Shown piece after piece: positions 1-11,600 of a stretch of DNA of 64,000 nt. The position numbers and the translations under genes are program-made. Positions within the stretch are counted from its first letter, which is position 1; each line of letters starts with the position of its first letter. Origin of the DNA: Symsagittifera roscoffensis (Eukaryota; Xenacoelomorpha; Acoela; Convolutidae); contig NC_087062.1 in assembly GCF_963678635.1 (NCBI RefSeq), positions 76,006,349-76,070,348 of the forward strand, in the 5' to 3' direction. Under the pieces are notes generated by a model. The model was not told the origin of the DNA, ran no database searches, and saw nothing but the letters and a program-made list of their open reading frames with translations.

Positions 1-894
1 TTATAATTTCAAAAGTGGCTTTTAAGTTTCAGATTTCTCAGCAAATAAAAGTTTTACGTATTGATTAAGCTTACTGTAATTTTATCATAAATTGTTCTAA
101 TTTTATCAGAGCTTTAAAGTACTTCATAGGCTCAGACGCTTCTATTGCGTCGAATAATGGGTGAAAACTTTCATAGTCGTGTGCGTTTCGGAGGAAGGGG
201 ACTTGGAAACTTTTTCAAAAAAAGTTTCATAATTCAACGTTTTTTATGAAAACATTTTTTTGGTTCAACCGGTGTCTGCTCAAATAGTATCGGTCGGCTT
301 ATATGGCGCTTCATAAATTACGCTTCATAAGTTTTTTTGTGACTGTAAGTTAACACTGGCAGTTGACTTACTTGGCATATTTTCCTGAAAATGAAGTTAA
401 TAAAGACTAATTAATCATGGCTCTACTATGTTTGTATTGTATCGCAGGTGGTGCGAAGGGAGGCGGAGCAATAAGCAGAATGGTCTAAGCAAAATGGGTC
501 CAAGAGCAGAAAAACAAAAAAAATATTAACTTATACTGATTAATACGAGCAAATTGATAAAAACAAAATTGTCAATAATACCAAGAAAATGATAAAACTT
601 CTTGAATTGAATACTTTTATCAAGTTTTTTTTTCATCGAATTATAAGAAAATCTCGTTTAAATTATTTAAAATATGCTTAAAATATTAGTTGCTTTGGTA
701 ATATTGACTATTATTATACTTAATTTACCGATCAGCTCATAAACGTTAATGTTTTTCTGCTCTTAGACCCTTCTGCTTATTGACTGGTAGCAGTGCGAAG
801 CTATAAGTTGGTAAAGTGCAGCATGAATTGACTGAAATGTCTTTGATATTGTTTGCCTCTTATTAATGAGCAAGGTAACTCTTTACTTTCGCAG
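1..894. other. Non-coding flank with diverged dispersed repeats
   Basis: No coding exon is visible before 895. Positions 20-130 are a diverged copy of a dispersed repeat that recurs near 5290, 35670 and 59410 (core: TTTCTCAGCAAATAAAAG followed by a TTGAT..TTCTCAAATTGGG-like stretch in better copies). Around 431-466 lies a degraded tail motif of the hairpin-ended repeat family (GTATCGCAGGTGGTGCGAAG). A MITE candidate follows at 469-782. Confidence 0.5.
469..782. mobile_element. Candidate MITE with short inverted ends
   Basis: The ends are inverted copies: CAATAAGCAGAA at 469-480 and its reverse complement at 771-782. Inward the similarity continues (GGTCTAAG, AGAGCAGAAAAAC), but the left arm carries about 15 extra bases. 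The interior (about 250 bp) is AT-rich and non-coding. No clear target duplication is visible, so the superfamily cannot be named. It could also be a foldback fragment of a larger element. Confidence 0.4.
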
Positions 895-1107
895 ATAAAC
901 AATTTCTCAGTCAGTGATGCTGTGGTTCAAAGAGTGAACCTACTCACAGAGGGAAACAACTCCAAGAAACTGAAGTTCGACTTCAACTCCACCGTATCTT
1001 CGGGAGACGTCAAGGTTTGGAACTCCTCCGGTGCAGTTCCCCCGCTGTGCCAAATTCCAGAACTGGACCCGCCTCAATCCAGGAGTGGATCACTACTGAA
1101 TATGTAG
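895..1107 (+). CDS. Possible last coding exon of an unrecognised gene
   Basis: A pyrimidine-rich acceptor (CTTTACTTTCGCAG, ending at 894) precedes 70 codons that end in TAG at 1105-1107. The translation starts INNFSVSDAVVQRVNLLTEG and ends PELDPPQSRSGSLLNM. Base composition is clearly less AT-rich than the flanks (runs such as CAGTTCCCCCGCTGTGCC), which is how the GLOD4 and WRAP53 exons of this window also stand out. No methionine near the acceptor fits a start, so it reads as a terminal exon whose upstream exons lie outside the window. I do not recognise the family. A decayed gene fragment is the alternative. Confidence 0.45.
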   Translation: MNNFSVSDAVVQRVNLLTEGNNSKKLKFDFNSTVSSGDVKVWNSSGAVPPLCQIPELDPPQSRSGSLLNM

Positions 1108-1774
1108 ATGTATATCTTTTAGCAGCTATAGTTTGGTCATTTATTATTTATAAATCAAAGATTTTTATTTTCACATGTTGAGCTTTAATAGCGCCAATAT
1201 GAATGAGTGTTGATCAACGTGGTGAGGTTTTAGTTTTCGAATTTCTTCCGACAGTATAAATCAATTTTTGTCCATTTTTTGTTTTTGTGATTTGGCCTCA
1301 GTTTTCAAATTGATTTTCAGAATAATGCTCCCTAAGCTAGTCTTTTTTTATCTTTCATTTACAGCAATCTGATGGCTCTTCAATGCTCTAGTGTTTTTTT
1401 TTGCTTTCAGTAATTTCGTTTTGTCATGTTGTTTGTTGATGAACATCAGTTATCAATTACATTTTTGATTGCAGCTCGAAACTTTCCCAGCATTACAAAA
1501 AAAACGTGTGTGAAAATTTGATTTTTTTAACATTTTTAAATTAGATGAAACTATTGGTTAAATGGCAAAATATACTTGATCAACATTTTATCCCTTGCTA
1601 TGTCATTGATTTTATACGGAGACCCAATGTGGTTATTATTCGAAAATTAACTCACTTGCAAATGGACCGACCGCGGAAACAAAATTAAGGCATATAAAAA
1701 ATTACAGGCGGAGCGAAACGGTAAACAGCGAATGTTCGTTGTTCAAGGATTTTTTTCTTTCATGGCTTTTTTTA

Positions 1775-1825
1775 CCCTTCCGACGAGTACGGGTATAGCA
1801 ACTGGGAAATTGACTTTTTTCCCTA
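1775..1825 (+). repeat. Hairpin-ended repeat family, head motif (diverged copy)
   Basis: CCCTTCCGACGAGTACGGGT followed by AGCAACTGGGAAATTGAC and TTTTTTCCCT. It aligns with the better heads at 39313, 50735 and 57377 (hairpin, then GCAACCGGGTACTAGACTTTTTCCC). The stem is reduced to about CCC/GGG in this copy. Confidence 0.55.
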
Positions 1826-2730
1826 AATAACTTTGCTTGTATAGGGCCAAAGCTTGCTTTGTAGGTAGTCGATACAAGACTTTTATGTATGGTTTTTTAC
1901 TAAATACTTTTTGTCTGTTTTTCAGTTGTTAAGTGTCAGTTTTAATTCCTTCGGCTTATTTACCTAATATTTACACTTGCGATATGCAAGAATATTGGGA
2001 TCGGGTACTATACTTTTTTACCGTAAACAACTACTTTTTATGCCCACAGGATGATCTCCATTTTCAGCATATTAGCGTTTTGAATATCTGTCATATTCGA
2101 AATTTGTTTGTTAGGTTGGTTGTAATTTAACCAACTTATTTTTTAAAACTTAATTTTTCTATTTTCCGTTTTCTCGGTTGAATACGTTTCGGCCCATATT
2201 TCGATTTATTGACGTGAGATTGCGTCCTTTATTTTTTTCTCTTTATTGTTTTTGCCTCTCAGTTGAATAAGTTTAGGTGTTTTTTATATCGGCTTATATA
2301 CCTCATATTTTGTCGTTTGATGAGCGAAAAAAAATTGTGTGCGTGTGTGTGTTGAAGGGGATGAGGCTTTAGCAACTATTAATTAGTTTTTGAGTCTTTT
2401 TATAATTTTTCTCTCGGTTGATAAGTTTCGGCCTATTTAATATCGGCTTATTTACCTTATATTTTGTCGTGTGAAGAGCCAAAAATTTTTTGTGTGCTTG
2501 TGTGTAATGAGGTTAATGGGGGATAAAAAATTTTATTCTTTCTTAAGTCTTTTATTTTAGAATTTTATAGGCTTAAAGGATTTTTGTCTCATGTATTTCG
2601 GCTTTTTACCGCTTGGCTTTTTTGTTCTGATTCTATTTTTACCTTCCATTGTTTTTTTGTGAAATTTTTAACATGCTTTTATTCGCATTGATATATTTCA
2701 GAATTTCTGATTTTTTAAAAGATTCAGTGG

Positions 2731-2780
2731 CTGTTTTGTATCATATCTCAAGTAGCGCGAAGCTCGGTTTCGCCTCTGTG
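2731..2780 (+). repeat. Hairpin-ended repeat family, tail motif
   Basis: TTTTGTATCATATCTCAAGT, then GCGAA (2757-2761) and TTCGC (2769-2773) forming a short hairpin, followed by CTCTGTG. It lies about 0.95 kb after the head at 1775, which suggests one ~1-kb copy. Confidence 0.5.
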
Positions 2781-4224
2781 ATTTGTTCATTTCCAATCGT
2801 TTTTGGTTTATATATTGGTTCAACTTTGACAAGTTATGTTTGAAATTTTTAATGGCTTTTCCGACTTTTTATTGAATTTTGAATTTTTTTTCTCGTTTTT
2901 CTCTTTTCCAAGTTTTTGTTCGATTATTTTCCTCGATGCTTCTTGAGTGGGCTGCTGTTCTTATCCTATTAGTCCTTGTTGTCATTAGTCCATTCGCAAT
3001 TTTATCGGAATAGTTTTCAATCCGTTTTTGCGGAGTGTTCAATGCTATCAGACGACAAAATACCTTTTTTAAAAATGTTTTCTCATGGCTTTCAGAATTT
3101 GTTTATTTCAAATTAACGAATTTAGTTTATTTTCGCTGTTAGTTTTTAGTACTTTAAATGTTATCTTCTCGGTCTTTCTATTAATTTTTTTCTTCGCAAT
3201 TTAAGTGTACACAACTTAAATGAAAATAGGTGTTTCGTTTTTATACTTATCAACGTTTTCTGATAGCAAAAAATTTATATAGACGACAGCTTTTTCGCCA
3301 GCATCAATTTTGTCTTTCTTTATATGTTCAGAGCTTGTTTTCATCTTGATTGATCGTGATGTTTGAGAATTTTTGGCTGCTAATTGATTCAAATTATTGG
3401 CATATAGATTTGTTACCAATTTGTTTCTCTACATTTTCTGCTTTTAAACAATTCTACGTTTGATTTTTTATGACCATTCATCCCTACTTTGTCTAAATAG
3501 TTGCCGCTCGGTAATTTTTTTAATGCTTTTTCAATGCTGTCTGTTGTGTTCAGTCACATGTTTTCGTCAAAATTAGTTTCATTTTGAGACAAAATTATGA
3601 AAGTTTTGTCTATTGTTTTGGCGTTTTTTTCCTCATTTTTTGTTGGCTTTCAGTTTCGCCTCATTGTTCAAGTTTTGGATTTTTTCTTTTCAATAAAGGT
3701 TTGTTCTGATTTTTTCTTCGATGCTTCTTGAGCGGTCTGCTGGTATCATATTCTTTTTAGCGAAGGTAACTGAAGTCATGAGTTCATTCGCAATTTCCTT
3801 GGTATAATTTCCAATCGTCAATTGATTTTTATTTTACTTTGAGTGCTTTTTAATCTATATGTTTTGTAGAACGATAATTTCTCTAGCCGAGAGACTTGTT
3901 TTTAGGAGGTTTTAAGTGCTATAAGATCACAAATTTCCTATAAGTTTTCAAGCAATTCTTTGCTCGTAATTTTCAGAATATGTTTATTTCAAAATAACAA
4001 ATTTAGTTTGTTTAGCTACTTGTTTCTAGTCACTTAATGTTTTCCTTTCGTTCGGCTCAATGCTTTCGTTAAATTTGTAATTTAAGTGTTAGCTGGCGAA
4101 ATTAAATTAAGTATTTCGTTTTTACACCACCTAAAGATTCTGATAGCGAAAAAAATTGAAATAGACGACAGTGTTTTTGTAACCTTTTTTTTTATAATTT
4201 TGCTAATTTGTTTCGTCTGTTTGT

Positions 4225-5095
4225 TTGGACTTAGTTCAGAGTAAGTTTCCGTCTCAATGCCTTATGATCTCTGAGAGTTTTTGTTGTTCATCGATTCAAA
4301 TTAATGGCAGATGGATTTTTGGCAAAAATCAAAAGTTACTTTTTTCCATTGCTGGCTATTGTGTTTCGCCACAGATTTTCATCAAAATGAGTTTCGTTTT
4401 AAGAACAACATATGACATTTTCGGGTGTTGTTTTCACGTCGTTTTTTCAAAAATGAATTGGTGGCTTTCTGTATCGCAAGTGGCACTAAGCTCAGCTTAG
4501 CTTATGTGTGTAATTGTTGCAGTTTTATGGTGACTGTGTGACCTTTATCTTTACATTTTCTGCTTGATTCTCTCGCTTGGAGTTTTTAATAACATTTGTT
4601 CTTGTTTGTCATAGTTACTATTCGGAATTTTTTTTTTGCTTGTCCAATGCTGGCATTTGTGTTTTGCCACAGGTTTATATCAAAATGAGTTTCGTTTTTA
4701 GAGCAACATATGAAATATTAGGGTTTTATTTTACGGTTGTTTTTTTAAAAGATTTGGTGGCTTTCTGTATTGCAAGTGGCGCGGAGCTCAGCTTAGCTTC
4801 TGTGAGTAATTGTTCCAATTTTATGGTGACTGTGTGCCCATCATCTTTACATTTTCTGCTTGATTTTCTCGCTTGGAGTTTTTTAATAACATTTGTTCTG
4901 GTTTGTCATAGTTACTGTTCGGTATTTTTTTGCTTGTCCAATGCTGGCTTTTGCGTTTTGCCACGGGTTAATATCAAAATGAGTTTCGTTTTTAGAGCAA
5001 TATATGAAATATTCGAGTCTTGTTTTTCGGTTGTTTTTTTAATGATTTGGTGGCTTTCTGTATTGCAAGTGACGCGGAGCTCAGCTTAGCTTCTG
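4225..5095. repeat. Tandem ~295-bp repeat, three units
   Basis: The anchor ATCAAAATGAGTTTCGTTTT occurs at 4380, 4679 and 4973, giving periods near 298 and 294 bp. Each unit also contains GCTTGTCCAATGCTGGC-like sequence and a tail motif (TTTCTGTATTGCAAGTGGCG followed by CGGAGCTCAGCTTAGC). The frame happens to stay open through two units (4577-5089), but the translation is F/L/V-rich low-complexity sequence caused by T-richness, not a recognised protein. Confidence 0.75.
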
Positions 5096-5234
5096 TGTAT
5101 TTTTTGCAGTTTTAGTGTTACCTTTTGTGCTTTTTTGCGAACTGTAGCTTCGTCTCTCTTCAAAAAAAACTCTTGGAAATTATTCTCTTTCTAAAGTATT
5201 TCTGCTAATAATATTTGAAATTCCATTGTTAAAA

Positions 5235-5560
5235 AGAAGGCAAACTTCATTATCGAACAGCAAAAGTGTAAAGGTCCCGAAAAACGTGATCGAATTCTAA
5301 TTTCCTAAAGGGAAATTAATTATCAGATTTCCCAGTGGAGTAAAAGTTTTACCCATTGATCCAGTTTTCTCAAATTGGGTTATTTTTAACAAAAAAAATT
5401 CTTTCATAATTTGTTCTACAAATGCAAAGAGATTTAAGGCCAGCTATTTTTTTCTTCGAAATTTAAATGTTGAAGATTTTTGAAAAAACAAGTTGCTTTT
5501 TTTCAGTTTCCTTGTGTTCATTACTCTTTTCCAACTGTCAGTTGGCAATGTTTGAATAAT
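5235..5560. repeat. Dispersed repeat just upstream of GLOD4
   Basis: The stretch TTATCGAACAGCAAAAGTGT, then AATTATCAGATTTCCCAG, ATCCAGTTTTCTCAAATTGG and GTTCATTACTCTTTTCCAAC is repeated almost in the same order at 35590-35890 and more loosely at 59390-59590. The GLOD4 start exon therefore abuts a repeat copy. No promoter element can be named with confidence. Confidence 0.65.
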
Positions 5561-5574
5561 TTTCAGATGCAATA

Positions 5575-5673
5575 TGGCTGGCGGGGTGTCTGGTCGCGCT
5601 CTGCATTTTGTGCTTAAGATAGGAAACAGGAAGGCCAATTACGATTTCTTTACCCAAGTTCTGGGTATGAAGG
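5575..5673 (+). CDS. GLOD4: GLOD4 exon 1 (coding part)
   Basis: Encodes the start [20 protein letters not shown] through VLGMK, donor AAG|GTTGGT. An acceptor-like TTTTCAG ends at 5567, only 7 nt before the start codon, so the exon probably starts at 5568 after a 5'UTR intron or a trans-spliced leader. An out-of-frame ATG at 5568 precedes the chosen ATG; the chosen one is in frame with the conserved [11 protein letters not shown] segment. Confidence 0.93.
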
Positions 5674-8600
5674 TTGGTAAATCACGCAACAATTTTGCTT
5701 CTTTTCATCGATATGTTCTCACTTAAAATTTTTCAGCCGAATCAACTTTTTATTGGATCAAGTCCGTTCTATTCGAAGTTTGTATTTAATGTTGGTTGTT
5801 AATATACCAATCTCGACTTGGTATACTTTTTTTGATGTATTTGGCTGAAATTGTGGCAAAGGACAAGGAGACGGATCTGATCTAAACAGTGAACTGAGTA
5901 ACGAACAAAACAAATAAAATGCATGCATTTTGGGGGAAAGCGAACACATTTTTATACAACTTGATTGTCCAAACATCGAATTAAAACATCGGATCAAAAT
6001 TTTCTTAATTGGTACCTTGAACCTGTTTTGTTTGCTTTCCTGTCTGATAATTGTCTATTAAGTTCATTGTCTGGATAAGCCCCGTCTATTTGCCATTCAC
6101 CGAAATAGTTTCAGCTTAAGGGAACTATTTTGCGTCGTTTGATGAGCGAACTAAATTATATTTTACTTGTGTTTTTTCGGTTTTTATGTTTTTAATTACA
6201 ATTGTGAAAGCAAGTTTCTTCTAATCTTTTCTTTTCGGTTTTTATGTTTTTTATTACAATTAAGAGAGCAAGTCTCGGGAACTAGATTTTGTAATCGGGA
6301 ACTAGACTTTTTTCCCATAAACAACTTTTAAACGTTCGTAATTGAAACTGATGTTGCTTTGATATCGATTCTTAGCAACTTCCAGGCCCTCTCAAATGGC
6401 TTGGAGGTAATGTAGCACTCTATGACCGGGGTTCGAGCCCCGGTCGGACCTTGTTTTTTTCAATGTCCGAAATGGTTTTTTTTGGGAAAAATGATTCGTT
6501 GGACTATAGTTTGTCGGCTTATGTTTTGTGGCCTTAATTGCCACATCACGATTTTTTTGCGTTGTGAGCATTTTTATTCTAGTCTCAGGTGTCGTTGATT
6601 TACATTCAATGTTTTGAGACCACCCCGCGAGCTCAACCCGAGAGCTCATATTTTTTCGTTATAGTGAACTTATTTTGCATCGGTTTAGGAATAAAAAATG
6701 ATTGTTCTTGTTTGAATAAATCAGATCGGTTGGTTGTATAATACTTCAAATTTAATTTTTATAATCGTTCAAAAATCTTTTATAACAATTTGTTTAGGTA
6801 GTTTATGTTTTCGGATCAATTGGCTCTTAACCACGTGGTGTCGGCCTAGTCAGCGCTCGGAAAAAACTGAAAGCTTGTTTAATTCTAGTGTTTGTGTCGT
6901 TATAGTGAACTAATTTTTCATCGGTTCAGGAATAAATAATGATTGTTCTAATTTGAATAAATTAGGTCGGTTGGTGGTATAGAACTTCAAGTTCAATCTT
7001 TTTAATCGCTCAAAAATTTATGTTTTCGGATCAATTGGCGTCTAACCACGTGATGTCGCTTAGTCAGCGCTCGGAAAAAACTGAAAGCTTGTTTAATTCT
7101 AGTCTTTGTGTCGTTATAGTGAACTAATTTTTCATCGGTTCAGGAATAAAAAATGATTGTTCTCATTTGAATAAATTAGGTCGGTTGGTGGTATAGAAAT
7201 TCAAGTTCAATCTTTTTAATCGCTCAAAAATTTATGTTTTCGGATCAATTGGCGTCTAACCACGTGATGTCGGCTTAGTCAGCGCTCGGAAAAAACTGGA
7301 AGCTTGTTTAATTCTAGTGTTTGTCGTTATAGTGACTTATTTTTCATCGGTTCAGGAATAAAAAATGATTGTTCTCATTTGAATAAATTAGGTCGGTTGG
7401 TGGTATAGAACTTCAAGTTCAATCTTTTTAATCGCTCAAAAAGTTTATGTTTTCGGGTCAATTGGCGTCTAATCATGTGGTGTCGGCTTAGTCAGCGGTC
7501 ACAAAAAACTGGAAGCTTGTTTAATACTAGTGGCTGTATTTTTCGTCTGTTTTTCTGAATTTGAATTTTCCGTTTTTCCAGAAAAGTGGTTGATATTTTT
7601 CAGGTGTTTTTGAAGACAACACTTAAAATTGCCTTTTTTTATTTTCGCATCAATTGATACCTATCAACTTTTTGTTGTTGTTTTAGTGAACTCTCGGAAC
7701 TTTTTGAAAGCTTGTTTTTCTCGCCGTTTACTGTGAGATTTATTTGTTTCGTTTTTCCAAAAAAGTTGTTGGTTTTTTGTATTTCCACGTTTTTTTTTTC
7801 GTTTTAGTTATTTGCATCTTAATGTCTAGTTGGCAGTGCTAAGCTTTTGTTGTATCGCAAATGATGCGGAGCCTCGCTCCGCTTCTCCGTGTTATTTTTA
7901 TGTCGAGTTATTATTCAATCTCTCGATTACATTGGCTTCACCTCTTTGGTTACCCAACTATAGCTCACAGTCAATTGTTAGAGAGTGTTCACAAATACAT
8001 TTAAGAAATTCAGAAATCACAAAATTGACATTAATATCTTGACAGTTAATGATCCTTAACATCCTTGAAGGAGCCTTTATTGTTGTCCCTCGCAAGTTTT
8101 ACGGCGGGTCGAGTTGTCTTTTACCGCTATTTTTATCACGCTCGAACGCCCTGTATCGTCAGGCCCGGTGAAGGTCTCGATAATTCGTCCGAGTGGTCAG
8201 ATGCCACGCGGAGAGAAATCTTCCATTAGAACTTTCTCATTATTGGTTTCCACCAGGCTCTGAAACAAATTCGCCATCGCTGATTCTGCAGGCGATTTCA
8301 GGGAAAATGGGCTTAGTAGCTTCAGGTCAGTACTTCCTGCCACTCGCTTTCAAGACCTAGATGCCTGCATTGACTACATTTGATCTTTTCCGATTGCTGA
8401 AAATTCATCAACGACGAAGGACTATATCTGCTTGTTCACGTGCTTCACAACTCGTGCTATACATTTGAAAACTAGAGAAAACCCCGCAACGGGCGGTTGC
8501 GTGACATCTTTTCGCAGATTTATAGCACGTCGAGGCTCACAGCAATAACTACTCTCGGACAACACTGCAAGTTTTATCGGAGCAAGCAAGCTGTTTAGTT

Positions 8601-11600
8601 CAGAGCTAGTTTCATTCGGAAGAGAAAGCAAGCTATTAACAGGATCAAATTATAGGTTGTAATATGAACCTTCATTCTGCCAGTCAATTTGGTGGTAAGT
8701 GGGAGAGACTCGTTCAGATGATTGAACGAGTTTTCGTTCCGAATTTTGGGAAGGTCTTTTGAATTGACGGCCATTAACACATGTCAACTGCGATCTCACG
8801 GACGAACCTCCGTTGACGCCAAAACAGTTGTCTACACACCACCAGTGGCCTTCAGTGATCAACCAATCAGCAAGCTGTCCTCAAAATCTTGGAAGTTTCT
8901 GAAGGAAAAGATGCATTGCGTCTGGCGCCGAAGGCTGAAAGAATAGGCCCAAACATGTATCCGGTCCACCAAATGGTCACAGTCAGAGATTAACTAGATA
9001 CTTCGTATCAATATTGACTTTATTCCGCGTGGAATCTGGTGGTTTATCGAGACTTCCACCGGCCTCGACGGCAGAGTTCGTTCGTGCGTGTTAAAAATAG
9101 AGCTAGGTAAAATAACTAGACCTGCCGTAAAACTTGCGCTAGTAGCACTCAGGGAAAGTAAAAAAAGTTCCTAGAGGATGTTAAAGATCATTAATTCTCA
9201 TGCAGTTAATGTCGTTTTTTGAATTTAATTGTGAACACTCTAACATTTGACTACACGAAATTCGTGGGTAGCCAAAGAAGAATTCGAGTATTGACTAATG
9301 ACTCGACACATCCTTAAAAATTTCGTTTCTGTCTCGTTACTTTTGAACTTCATTGAAGACAATTCGAGACAAATATATGAAAATTTCGGTTCATCTAGTT
9401 TTTTTGACGTTTCAATTTTTTTGAGACTAAGCGACCTTCGTCTTCTTTTTTGTCAGCTGGTCTGTCATGCCATGTGTGTGTCGTGACACAAGTGCCTCTG
9501 TGATGATTGTTTTTAGTGTTAAACCCCGGTTTTAAATTTTTAGTTTTTTCAGCTTTTTCTGTATTTAACGAGCTCAAAATCAATCAGCATGAACGAATTT
9601 ATTAAAACTTCAAGTGCAGCAAGTGCAGGTAGGGTTCTTTCTTTGCCCAATGTCTGTCTTGTGAATTTTTTGGTCAAGTAATGCAATGGGCCTGTGCGAT
9701 ATAATGGGCCTGTGCGAGCTTTAAGGTTTGTGCCTCTGTTTTTCCGGTTTGCTTTTCATATCTGCCTTCCCTTTTAGATTGTTGATCTATTCAGCTTCTT
9801 TCAAGGTTTTGAAATTTTGATTTATATTGACCAAATTATTTTTTAAATTCAACAGTTGTCGGTTTTCCTGCTTTAGCGCAAATATGTGTCGGCTTAGTAG
9901 CAGCCTTGGCTTGTTTTTGATGTTGATAAATATTTAAATGAAATTTATCGGCTTCAGTGTTTCTGGTCGTTGTCTTGGTTTCAAGCGTGCTGATTTTTGC
10001 TAATTTAACTGCTAGATTTTTTTCGGTTTGTTTTTTGATGTTCCGACTTTGAAAATAGGAAGGAAATTTGTATTCGGGTGTGTTTTAGTTTTTTTTTCTT
10101 TTTGACGCAAAATCTGTTATCACAAATAATTATTTGAATGGTTCGAGTGATATTTCATAATATAGCCCTATCAGTCGTGATTCGGACATTAAATTAAAAA
10201 ATGGTTCCATTATCGAGAAAAATTGGTTTGAAGTTTAGTCTAATTTCGAGCTAGCAACGCATCGAACGTTCTTTATGTAAAATTCATGAAGTAAGTCAAA
10301 TAAATGGTTTCAGAATATGACTAATTTCGAGCGAGTAACGCGATCGAATAACGTTCGTTACATTAAAATTAATAAAATGGTCAATTCAGCTAAAAGACTT
10401 AATTTTACTAAAAGTAAAACCTGTTGTAGACGCTTCATTTAAAGCTTCCTTGCCAATAAATGTTTTCTGAAAAAATATTTAAAAGATTGCGCAAAAAGTT
10501 TAAAAAGTAATTTTCTATTTTTACACGCGTTCGTATACTTTTCTCATCACACCAACCACACAAAAAAACGACACTTAATTTAAGAAAAAACAGAACAACT
10601 TTTTCTGTAGTTTTTTTAATGAAAAAGTAAAACAAGAGTCGTGATTTTTTTTCATCGCAGGTGTTGCGATGCTCAACTCCACCTCTGCATGCAGCTCTGC
10701 AGTGTCATAAATTGCAGGAAGCTCTTATTTTTTTCAGATTTTGAGACACGAGGAGTTTGAAGAGGGATGCAAAGCTGCCTGCAACGGGTGAGCAAATAGT
10801 TGAAATACTGGATCCAGTGAACAAACTCACCTCTTCAGCAAATAAAGTAATCGATCTTGAGACTTTTATGCTAGACCCCATTTCTTGGTCTCTTTACACC
10901 TTCACCACGTATTTGTTAGGCTTGTATTAAAGATGCGATATGTACGTACGCAGTTAATTTTATTGCGCTCGTTAATTTGCTTACAGAAAGTAATAAAATT
11001 GGATCTAACTCAATTTTCTAGTTCTTTATTGCCATAGAACTCATTTTTCTTACTATTTGAAGAAAGTGAGGAATAAATATGTTTGATACTTTTTTATATA
11101 TTCAGGCCAATTTTACAAAGAAACTTTAGATCTGGGAAGCTCAGATTGGCATGCGAGTGTGCTTGCTACTTGCAAAAATGCGGTTGTAATTAACCGAGAC
11201 TTCAAATTTTAGTTTGATCCAAATTATCAAGTGCTTATCTCATCAACTTGGGAGGTTTTTTTGCGAGTCTGTGTTTTTTTTTGCGAGTCTTCCGGGGTCA
11301 CTGAATAAAAAAATTTTTATCGTTGTTTATGTTCTCAACTGTAAAACCTTGAAGTTTTTGAATAGTTCGCGTTTTTCGAGATTTTTTGTTGCTGGGGAAG
11401 TTTTTAAATCCTGTTCACATTGCCTGCGCTTGCGTTGTGCAGACCGAACTAAGTTTTTCTATGTTGGGAGGGCTAGTTGGGTGGCAATGTCGTCTGTTAT
11501 TGGCTGAATTGCGGTGAAGGCTGCGATGGTTTGGATAACACTATTGCACAGATCCTTGATGATTTTTGAAACTAATCGAGCATCGGGTGTTCCTGTAGGA

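Larger units (their letters stand above)
1108..4180. repeat. Intergenic diverged repeats
   Basis: No gene is visible. A head motif of the hairpin-ended repeat family lies at 1775-1825 and a tail motif at 2731-2780, about 1 kb apart. Two diverged direct copies of roughly 780-bp spacing are recognisable: GATGCTTCTTGAG(T/C)GG at about 2936 and again at 3719, each followed by TCATTCGCAATTT and an AATAACGAATTTAGTTT-like stretch. The several short open frames here are T-rich chance frames. Confidence 0.5.
5674..10737 (+). other. GLOD4 intron 1
   Basis: GT-AG intron of 5.06 kb. Apart from the tRNA-like sequence at 6384, the four tandem units at 6657-7535, a tail hairpin at 7843 and the BEL/Pao fragment at 7936-9285, it holds AT-rich sequence. 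Positions 10070-10230 share a dispersed repeat with 55750-55900 (TTTGTATTCGGGTGTG). No exon is visible. Confidence 0.85.

Noticed and set aside
4577-5089. 170-codon open frame over the tandem repeats
   Set aside because: It follows two repeat units, the translation is F/L/V/S-rich because of T-rich DNA, and neighbouring units are not open in the same frame.
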